From Mesorhizobium sp. ORS 3359 (GTDB lineage: Bacteria; Pseudomonadota; Alphaproteobacteria; Rhizobiales; Rhizobiaceae): a stretch of DNA of 64,000 nucleotides. Made by a program: the position numbers and the translations under genes. Where the stretch lies: the NCBI GenBank assembly GCA_000824845.1, contig CCNC01000046.1, forward strand, positions 124,001-188,000. Direction: 5' to 3'. Numbering within the stretch: the first letter of the stretch is position 1; each line of letters starts with the position of its first letter. Positions 9,256-16,507 of this stretch are shown here, in pieces. The notes under the pieces were generated by a model that was not told the DNA's origin, did not search any database, and worked only from the letters and a program-made list of their open reading frames with translations.

Positions 9256-10080
9256 ATGCCGAAATCCGACAATCCGCCGTTTCCAGGGGCTCTTCGCCTT
9301 TTCTCCGCGGCTGTCATCATCGTCCTGATCGTGGGCGCCGGCCTGTTTTTCGCGCCCGCGCTGGTCAAGCCGCGCTGGCCCTGGCCCGTCACGCCGTTCA
9401 GCGCCCGCTTCCTCGGCGGCTTCTACACCGCCGAAATGGCCGTGATGGCGGCGCTTTTGTTCTGGAATCGCTGGTCGCCCGGCAGGCTGGTGCTCGTCAT
9501 GGCCTTCATCTTCACCGTCATCGTGTCGGCGGCTTCGTTCATCAATCTCGGCTATTTCAACTTCGAACGAAAAGCGGCCTGGCTCTGGTTCCTGGTCTAT
9601 CTTGCCTCGGCCGCGGTATCGGGGCTGTTCCTGTGGCGGGCCAGGGCCCGTCCTGCGGCAAAAGGCGTGGCCTTAACCCCCGCATGGCGCGGCTACATGT
9701 CAGCGGAAACGGCGATCCTTGGGCTATACGGCGTCGGCATGTTGCTATTTTCCCGGGTGGTCAGCAGCAGCTGGCCATGGCCGGTCGATCCCTTCCACGC
9801 CCAGGTCTACAGCGCAATCTTCCTCGCCGGTGCCGGCGGCGTGTATCTCCTCTGGAAAAACGCTCCGCGCGAGGAACTGCTGGTGCTCGGCCTGGCGCAG
9901 TTTCTGGTTGGCCTGCTTGCCATCCTTGGCCTGGTCATCACCGACGCTGCGGTGCACCGGATCGACTGGACGGCAACAAAGACATTATGCTGGCTCGCCC
10001 TTTTCGGCTGGATCGGTCTCAGCGGCGTCTTCAAGCTCTATGCCGCCTCCCGGTATTTTGGCTCGCAATCGGCATCCTAG
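9256..10080 (+). CDS. Polytopic membrane protein with an internal duplication (WPWPVxPF repeats)
   Basis: This is an integral membrane protein of about 274 residues with seven or eight hydrophobic segments. It consists of two related halves. WPWPVTPF at residues 41-48 and WPWPVDPF at residues 173-180 occupy the same place in each half, 132 residues apart, and each is followed by three more membrane segments. This suggests duplication of a four-helix unit. ATG at 9256 is chosen because a hydrophobic helix begins soon after; the frame is open further upstream. The family is not recognised and no catalytic motif is seen. It diverges from the adenylate cyclase gene with about 200 bases between them. 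Confidence 0.72.
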   Translation: MPKSDNPPFPGALRLFSAAVIIVLIVGAGLFFAPALVKPRWPWPVTPFSARFLGGFYTAEMAVMAALLFWNRWSPGRLVLVMAFIFTVIVSAASFINLGYFNFERKAAWLWFLVYLASAAVSGLFLWRARARPAAKGVALTPAWRGYMSAETAILGLYGVGMLLFSRVVSSSWPWPVDPFHAQVYSAIFLAGAGGVYLLWKNAPREELLVLGLAQFLVGLLAILGLVITDAAVHRIDWTATKTLCWLALFGWIGLSGVFKLYAASRYFGSQSAS

Positions 10081-10255
10081 ATTATGGAGACGGCTGGATT
10101 TTCGGGTGACGTGCGGTGCATCGTGTCGGGCTGATCGCCTTGGAGCATCTCACCGTTTCAAAGGAACCGGCGAACTGCTCTATCTCTTTGTTCTGACCCA
10201 ATTCCGGGCGGAAACCGCTTACAATTCTCCTAGAATTGCTCTAGCCGGGAACGCT

Positions 10256-10777
10256 ATGACCAGCACGACCTCGCCGTCCTCCGAGAAAATCGAACCGCAG
10301 CTCCGAGCCGTCCGGCCAAGCGATGCGGAGGCGCTTTGCGCTATCTTCAACATGCCGGGCTTCCGCCAGGGCACTCTCAGGATGCCTTTCGAGAGGGTGG
10401 AGCAGGTGGAGCGGCGCATTGCCAAGTCCGGCCAGGAAACCACCTGGATCGTCGCGGAGCTGGAAGGCAAGGTCGTCGGCCATGGCAACCTTGTCGTGCA
10501 GGGTTCGCGCCGCTCGCATGTCGGCGAGATCAATATCGGCCTTGACGATGCCTTTGTCGGCAAGGGGATCGGCTCTGCCATACTCGGCGCTCTGCTCGAC
10601 GTGGCCGATAACTGGCGGGCCCTGAAGCGGGTCGAATTGACCGTCTATGCCGACAACGAACCGGCGATCCGTCTCTACACAAGCCACGGCTTCGAGGTCG
10701 AAGGTCGGCACGTGAAGGCCGGCTTTACTGACGGGCAGTACCACGACCTCCTGAGCATGGCCCGACTGCGGTTCTAA
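10256..10777 (+). CDS. GNAT-family N-acetyltransferase
   Basis: This cytoplasmic acyltransferase of 173 residues transfers an acetyl group from acetyl-CoA to an amine. The acetyl-CoA pyrophosphate loop is VGKGIG at residues 101-106, in DDAFVGKGIGSAIL. The C-terminal part of the fold is also clear (VELTVYADNEPAIRLYTSHG followed by FEVEGR). ATG at 10256 is chosen because the fold begins within 15 residues, whereas the frame is open far upstream through unrelated sequence. The pattern resembles acetyltransferases acting on amino acids or small amines, but the acceptor cannot be read from the sequence. It is followed after 50 bases by an unrecognised gene on the same strand. Confidence 0.85.
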   Translation: MTSTTSPSSEKIEPQLRAVRPSDAEALCAIFNMPGFRQGTLRMPFERVEQVERRIAKSGQETTWIVAELEGKVVGHGNLVVQGSRRSHVGEINIGLDDAFVGKGIGSAILGALLDVADNWRALKRVELTVYADNEPAIRLYTSHGFEVEGRHVKAGFTDGQYHDLLSMARLRF

Positions 10778-10827
10778 GATTCGCTGTTTCCCTTGGCGTT
10801 TGCACCACATGCGGCTAGACGGGATCA

Positions 10828-12213
10828 ATGACCGCCGTCTTCGATCCAACCCCTACGCCTCCGGTGGAAATTCTGGCTGTGCTGTCGCTGCTCTGCCCTG
10901 AAGTCGTGCGCGACATCGAGCAGAACTGGAATGCACCGGTTTCCGATTACGCCCGCCATCTGTGGCGGCCTGTGGCAAGGCCTGTATCGGGCCCGGCGAT
11001 CGCCGCCCGCTCGATCCTGCGCGAGGTACTACGTCAACGCCTTGGTGCGATCATGCAGCCCGACGAGATCGGAAGGACCCTCGATGAATTCGAGAACAGA
11101 GCGGTGATCCAGTCAGGCCTTCATTGCCTGCTTCTGATGGACCGGATCACATTCGATGCAATCCTGCTTGCCTGGCTTGGCGCGGTCGAAAGCGGCCAGT
11201 CGGCCTTCTTCGGCTTCATGGGAGCGACGATGACCATGGAGACAGTCGGCAGGGAGGGGCCGGGATGGCTTGATCTCGGCGACGACAAGGTCAACCTGTT
11301 TGGCTTGGGGCGCCACAAACTGTGCCGCAAGAGCGTCTGCGTGGCCGGTCCTGTCTCCCTCAACAAGCGCGCGCTCGAAGCGGTTGGCGATGAAACGGAT
11401 GGCAGCCGCTGGCGGGGCACACTGCTTGCCAGCCAGGACAAGGTGTTTGGAACCGCCGCCGATGCGCTAACAGCCCTCAACGAAGACTTGGTCGCCGCTT
11501 GGGACCGTTCCCGCACGGCTCTGCCGGTCTTCATCGACGATCGGCTCGCCGCGACTGCCGTGGCGCGGCACCTGGGCGATGACGGCAGCCTTCTTTCCAG
11601 GCTGCTCACGGAGCCCGCAAGGCGCCAGCGTCTCGACCATGCGTTGCAAGAGGCCGCATCGGGCCCGTTTGGCAGATTCCTGCCCAATGCGACGGACTAT
11701 TTCTGGGGCATTCGCGAGCAGCGCGTGCGCAAGCTCGCCCTCGAGAACGGACACCTGATCGAGCCTGACAGGCCGCATGGTCTTTCCATCCCGTTCGAGC
11801 GGCCGCATCTCAGGCAGGCGCTGCTGGACGGCGTGCTGCTGCCGAACCTGTTCCTGATGTTCCTCGTCCTTGCCATATTGCCGCGCGTGCGGGCCGTGGG
11901 CGGCCTGAGACAGATTGGCTACGTAGCGCTTTTCCACTCGATCCTGCTGGCCGCGCTGGACGAAAACGTGCCGGAAGAGCGCGATCTGGCTGCGGAGCTG
12001 CAGGTGCGCGAAAATGCCTGGGGCATGCGGGTCATCGATGAAAAGATATCGGTCCGCGAGCAGCTTGCCGGCCTGCCGGAAGGGGCGCTCTTCCCGGAAC
12101 TGCTCCGGCAATATAGTCTGCTGACACTTGCCGAGACGACCGACGACCTGAAACTGGTCCGAGAAGACTCCCGATGGCGCAAGATCGGTCGGGCGGAGAT
12201 CAAGGCGACCTGA
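10828..12213 (+). CDS. Unrecognised protein, 461 residues
   Basis: I do not recognise this gene. It encodes 461 residues with no signal peptide and no clear catalytic motif. Visible features are a moderately hydrophobic central stretch near residues 105-135 (LLLMDRITFDAILLAWLGAV), one strongly hydrophobic segment near residues 335-355 (LLPNLFLMFLVLAILPRV), and a charged C-terminal third rich in Glu, Arg and Leu that should be helical. Base composition and codon use look like the neighbours, so it is a normal resident gene. It lies 50 bases after a GNAT acetyltransferase and about 240 bases before a large cyclase/ATPase regulator on the same strand. No function is proposed. Confidence 0.75.
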   Translation: MTAVFDPTPTPPVEILAVLSLLCPEVVRDIEQNWNAPVSDYARHLWRPVARPVSGPAIAARSILREVLRQRLGAIMQPDEIGRTLDEFENRAVIQSGLHCLLLMDRITFDAILLAWLGAVESGQSAFFGFMGATMTMETVGREGPGWLDLGDDKVNLFGLGRHKLCRKSVCVAGPVSLNKRALEAVGDETDGSRWRGTLLASQDKVFGTAADALTALNEDLVAAWDRSRTALPVFIDDRLAATAVARHLGDDGSLLSRLLTEPARRQRLDHALQEAASGPFGRFLPNATDYFWGIREQRVRKLALENGHLIEPDRPHGLSIPFERPHLRQALLDGVLLPNLFLMFLVLAILPRVRAVGGLRQIGYVALFHSILLAALDENVPEERDLAAELQVRENAWGMRVIDEKISVREQLAGLPEGALFPELLRQYSLLTLAETTDDLKLVREDSRWRKIGRAEIKAT

Positions 12214-12452
12214 GCCTTGCTTCAGGCCCTATTCATGTTGATTTTCTAGTGCGCAACGCCAACCGACGGCGACCTATCGGTGAGCTTTGCCTCTGATCCG
12301 GCGGCTTCCTTGAACCCATACTGGTCGCTCCATGCCCATTTGCGCTGCCGCTTGCCGATCGACGGCGATCGGTTCATCCTTGTGTGAATACCCTGGCCGT
12401 GAAGTACGTGGCAAGATCATGCCCGTCACGGCGCCCAGTGAGGTCTTGCCCG

Positions 12453-15400
12453 ATGGACTGCGCGGGCTGTGGTTTCGAGGTTGAGGGCGGTTTCGCTTTC
12501 TGTCCGAAGTGCGGGAGGCGCCAGCCCGTGCCATGCGCCAGTTGCGGCTACCTCTGCGCACCTGATTTCGAGTTCTGTCCGAAATGCGGGACAAGCGTCG
12601 GTGTACCGGCAAAAGCCGTCGAACGGCCTGCTCCGGCGCCAAGTCGGGCTATTGTGCCGCCTTCGCGAACTCCGTCGCTGCTGGCGAACATCGAAAGCGA
12701 AGATGGGCTGCATCCCGGCTCTGACGCCGATCGCCGGACGGTGACGGTCCTGTTCGCCGACCTTTGCGGCTTCACGACACTCAGCGAGCAGCTCGACCCC
12801 GAGGTGATGCAGGCGCTGCAGAACGAGCTGTTCAAGGAGTTGACAGCGGCCGTGCGAAACTTTGGCGGGTTCGTCGACAAATTTATCGGCGATGCGCTGC
12901 TCGCTTTGTTCGGTGCGCCGGTCGCGCATGAGGACGATCCGGAGCGTGCGCTTCGTGCCGCTCTCGACATGATCGCCCGGACGGCGCGGCTCGGCGAAAG
13001 CACCTCCCACTCCGGCTCGCCTCTGTTGCTCCACATCGGCATAAACACCGGTACGGTCGTTACTGGAGGATTGGGCATCGGCACCGCCAAATCCTATTCG
13101 GTGACCGGCGACACGGTGAATACGGCGCAACGCCTGCAATCGCTGGCCGCACCGGGTGAGGTGCTGGTCGGCGAGCTCACTCACAGGCTGACCCGGCATG
13201 CGTTCTCATATGAGTCGATGGGCGATGTCGCGCTTCGCGGCAAGGCCGGCAGCGTGCTCGTCCATCGACTGGATGGACCGCTTGCGACGCCGCGTGCAGC
13301 GCGTGGGCTCGAGGCGCTCGGCCTCAGTGCGCCGATGATAGGCCGCGGTGCGGAGCTCAATAGAATGGTGGCCAGCCTTGACCAGGCGTGCGGCGGCTCG
13401 GCCCAGCTTGTCCGCCTTGTCGGAGAAGCCGGTATCGGGAAATCGCGGCTGGTGAAGGAGTTCGTCGCCCGCGTCGGCGACGAGGATCGCTTTCGCAACG
13501 TCGCCGTGCGGCAGGCGACGTGCTCCCCGCTGGGGGAACAATCATTTGGCGCCTTGGGCGCGGTGGTGCGCAGCGCCGCCGGGATGATGCAAAACGACAA
13601 TGGGGAGGAAATGCGGGGCAAGCTTGCAGGCTTGCTCGCCGATCTTGGCCTGCAGGGCGAGGAGGCGCAGCGGCTGATGCCTCTGCTTTACCATGTGCTT
13701 GGCCTTGGCGACCCCGATGCCACCCTGCAGCATGTCGAGCCCGAGCAGTTGCGTCGGCAAATTCTCTACGCGGTCCGCACAATCATCGAACGGCGGCTTG
13801 CTTTATCGCCGCTGTTGATCGTCGTCGAAGACCTGCACTGGGCCGACGCCGCGTCGCTCGAGGCACTGCGTTTCGTGATGGACAGGTTGGAACGCACGCG
13901 GTTGATGTTGCTGGTCACGCATCGTCCGGCGCCGGACAACGACCAGCTCGACTCAAGTCGGGTCAGCCACACAGCGCTCAGGCTATCGCCGCTCAACAGT
14001 GATGAGGGACGCGCACTGCTGGCGGCGCTTTTCGGCGAGAGCTGGGTAAGCTCCACAGGCAGCCTTGTCGACCAGATCCTCGAGCGCGCCGGCGGCAATC
14101 CGCTTTTTGTAGAGGAGATCGTGCGGGGCCTTATCGATCGCGGTGTCCTGGTGCGCGAGGGCCAGCGGTGGCGGACTGTGGCAGGCGAAATCGCAACCGG
14201 CATTCCCGCCACTATCCAGGCAATGTTGCTTGCCCGCGTCGATCGGCTGCCCCAGGAGGTGCGCCGGTTTGCGCAGGAAGCCGCGGTAATCGGCCCGCGC
14301 TTCGACGCCGCACTTCTGAAAGCCGTGACGGCCGACCCCGGCCGCCTGGAAGCCGGCTGCGAGCTGCTTTGCGATGCGGAAATCATCGAGGAAGTTGCCG
14401 GATCAGGCTCGGTCTCGTCCCAAAGCTACCGCTTTACGCAAACGTTGCTGCAGGACGTGATCTACCAGAACCTGCTCCTGCAACGCCGCACCGAAATCCA
14501 TGGGCGGGTCGGTGCTGCCTTGCAGCAACTGTGCGGCGACAAGCCGGAACGGCTCGAGGATTTGACCGCGCTCGGTCATCATTTCGCACAGAGCGTCGAG
14601 CGGGAGAGGGGCGCGCATTACCTGCAGGCGGCAGGTGATCGCGCCCGCATGATATATGCCAACGACGACGCCCTTCGTTTCTACGAGCGAGCACTGACTG
14701 CGTTGGGCGCGACCGGGCAAACACCCCTCAAACTGGCAATCGCAGAGCGCATTGCCGACTTGAGCGGCCCGGCAGGCCGCCGCGACGTCGCGCACCAGCA
14801 CTACGAGACAGTGCTGCAAGCATATCGCGCGTCGGCCGATCGTGTCGCTTCGGCGCGGGTTTTGCGCAAGATCGGTCGGCTGCTCTGGGACGTCGGCAAG
14901 CGGGACAACGCCGAATCGCGCTACGCCGAAGCGGCAGCGCTGCTCGATGGCGCCGATGCCCCGGTCGAGCAGGCGCATCTCTGGCAAGAACGTGGCCGAC
15001 AGGCGTTCCGTAGCGGAGACAACGCTCTCGCGGCAAAATGGGCGGACGCGGCGCTGGATTGCGTACGCACGCTGACAACCGAACATGTCTCCGAGATTGG
15101 GCGTGATGCCACTCTTGTGACTGCCGAGGCGCTCAATACCAAGGCTGTCGCGTTGGCACGCCTTGGACGAGACCGCGAAGCCGTTGGCCAGGTCGAGCGT
15201 AGCATCGAATTGGCCGAAGCCGCCGGCCTGCTGGGCACGGCTTGCCGCGGCTACACCAATCTTGGCGTGCTTTACACGACCATCGACCCGACAAAGGCGA
15301 TAGAGGTCTGCCGGCGTGGTCTTGAGGTGGCGCGCCATATTGGTGATTTGGGTTTTCAGGCGCGCCTCCTCGCCAATCTGGCGGTCGCCTGTTGTACCTT

Positions 15401-15752
15401 CACGGATCGCTGTCCGACGGAGGGCGTGCCCGCTGCCGAGAAGGCCATCGAGATCGACCGGGCGCTCGACCAGCGCGAGCACCTGTCGGTGCCGTTGATC
15501 GTGCTTGGGCAAATCCACCAGTGCAACGGCCGTCCGGAACTCGCGATTGGCTTATTCAACGAAGCGCTGGACGTAGCTCGCGAAACGGGCGAACCGCAAC
15601 TGCTGTTTCCGTGCTATGATGGTCTCGCAACGCTCAATCTCGACGTCGACAATCTGGCCGAGGCCGAACGCTACTTTTCCCTGGCGCAGGGTATATGCGC
15701 CCAGCACGGGCTCGACCCGGAAGGGCTTGTGGTGCTGCCTTTTCTCGACTAG
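12453..15752 (+). CDS. Zinc-ribbon / class III cyclase / AAA ATPase / TPR multidomain signalling protein
   Basis: This is a large signalling protein of 1099 residues. Two zinc ribbons come first (C3/C6, C17/C20, C28/C31, C42/C45). A class III cyclase domain follows at about residues 94-275, with LFADLCGFTT, DKFIGDALLALF (purine Lys present) and SVTGDTVNTAQRLQ, so it is intact. Next is a STAND/AAA_16-type ATPase with Walker A GEAGIGKSRL near residue 322 and Walker B LLIVVEDLHWAD near residue 454. Helical TPR-like repeats fill about residues 690-1090. ATG at 12453 is chosen because GAGG lies nine bases upstream and the Cys motifs start at once; an in-frame GTG exists at 12384. The architecture matches cyclase-ATPase-TPR proteins common in rhizobia, whose ligands are largely unknown. 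Confidence 0.9.
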   Translation: MDCAGCGFEVEGGFAFCPKCGRRQPVPCASCGYLCAPDFEFCPKCGTSVGVPAKAVERPAPAPSRAIVPPSRTPSLLANIESEDGLHPGSDADRRTVTVLFADLCGFTTLSEQLDPEVMQALQNELFKELTAAVRNFGGFVDKFIGDALLALFGAPVAHEDDPERALRAALDMIARTARLGESTSHSGSPLLLHIGINTGTVVTGGLGIGTAKSYSVTGDTVNTAQRLQSLAAPGEVLVGELTHRLTRHAFSYESMGDVALRGKAGSVLVHRLDGPLATPRAARGLEALGLSAPMIGRGAELNRMVASLDQACGGSAQLVRLVGEAGIGKSRLVKEFVARVGDEDRFRNVAVRQATCSPLGEQSFGALGAVVRSAAGMMQNDNGEEMRGKLAGLLADLGLQGEEAQRLMPLLYHVLGLGDPDATLQHVEPEQLRRQILYAVRTIIERRLALSPLLIVVEDLHWADAASLEALRFVMDRLERTRLMLLVTHRPAPDNDQLDSSRVSHTALRLSPLNSDEGRALLAALFGESWVSSTGSLVDQILERAGGNPLFVEEIVRGLIDRGVLVREGQRWRTVAGEIATGIPATIQAMLLARVDRLPQEVRRFAQEAAVIGPRFDAALLKAVTADPGRLEAGCELLCDAEIIEEVAGSGSVSSQSYRFTQTLLQDVIYQNLLLQRRTEIHGRVGAALQQLCGDKPERLEDLTALGHHFAQSVERERGAHYLQAAGDRARMIYANDDALRFYERALTALGATGQTPLKLAIAERIADLSGPAGRRDVAHQHYETVLQAYRASADRVASARVLRKIGRLLWDVGKRDNAESRYAEAAALLDGADAPVEQAHLWQERGRQAFRSGDNALAAKWADAALDCVRTLTTEHVSEIGRDATLVTAEALNTKAVALARLGRDREAVGQVERSIELAEAAGLLGTACRGYTNLGVLYTTIDPTKAIEVCRRGLEVARHIGDLGFQARLLANLAVACCTFTDRCPTEGVPAAEKAIEIDRALDQREHLSVPLIVLGQIHQCNGRPELAIGLFNEALDVARETGEPQLLFPCYDGLATLNLDVDNLAEAERYFSLAQGICAQHGLDPEGLVVLPFLD

Positions 15753-15770
15753 CCGGGGTGGAGGTTGGAA

Positions 15771-16451
15771 ATGTCAGCGCACATTGACTTGATACCGCTT
15801 CAACCGGGCGACCGTGCGCCGAACGTGGTGCTCGACGCCATCACCCAGGACGGCAAGATTGCGCTTGACGACTTTCGCGGACAAAAACCGGTGCTGGTCG
15901 GCCTGTTTCGAGGTCTGCATTGCGCGTTCTGCCGGCGCCATATCGCCGCCCAGGCGCGGCTTGATCCGGAGCTGCGCGAAAAGGGCGTGGGGAGCCTGAC
16001 GGTGGTCAACACGCCGATCGAGCGGGCGCGACTCTATTTCCGTTACCACCCGATGCCGAATCTGCTTGCGGCCTCCGACCCTGAACGCGCTTCGCATCGT
16101 GCCTTTGGACTGCCCAATCTCGAATTCACCCAAGACGAGACGAACTGGCCATACAAGGTCTCGATGGCAGCGGCAAAGGATATGCGGGTCGACATACCAG
16201 GCGAGTTGCCCGGTCCCATGGATCCTTTTACGGCCAGCGAATTCCTCGACAAGAGGGACCACTACGAAGTGACCGACGCCGACCAGCAGATGATGGCGAC
16301 GGGACACGGACAACTGATCGGCCAGTTCCTACTGGACCGGCAGGGGATCGTCCGCTGGAGCTTCACGGAAGTTCCGGAGGGTGGGCGATACATGTTCGCG
16401 GCGCCAAGCCCGCGGGAGCTGATGTCAGCCGTGTCCCAAGTCGCCCAATAG
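15771..16451 (+). CDS. Peroxiredoxin-like AhpC/TSA-family thioredoxin-fold protein
   Basis: This thioredoxin-fold protein of 226 residues has the AhpC/TSA layout: an N-terminal PGDRAPNVVL strand, then GLFRGLHCAFCRRH with a C51-xx-C54 pair. The CxxC replaces the single peroxidatic Cys (PxxxTxxC) of classical peroxiredoxins, so it may be a thiol-disulphide oxidoreductase rather than a peroxidase. The C-terminal half (QLIGQFLLDRQGIVRW) is typical of the family. ATG at 15771 follows GGAGG at good spacing, 18 bases after the preceding stop, so it may be cotranscribed with the cyclase/ATPase gene. No export signal is seen. Confidence 0.82.
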   Translation: MSAHIDLIPLQPGDRAPNVVLDAITQDGKIALDDFRGQKPVLVGLFRGLHCAFCRRHIAAQARLDPELREKGVGSLTVVNTPIERARLYFRYHPMPNLLAASDPERASHRAFGLPNLEFTQDETNWPYKVSMAAAKDMRVDIPGELPGPMDPFTASEFLDKRDHYEVTDADQQMMATGHGQLIGQFLLDRQGIVRWSFTEVPEGGRYMFAAPSPRELMSAVSQVAQ

Positions 16452-16507
16452 GCTTGCGAACGAGGCAGTCGGGCGGGACACCAAACAAAAAAGCGGAAGC
16501 AATTTGT

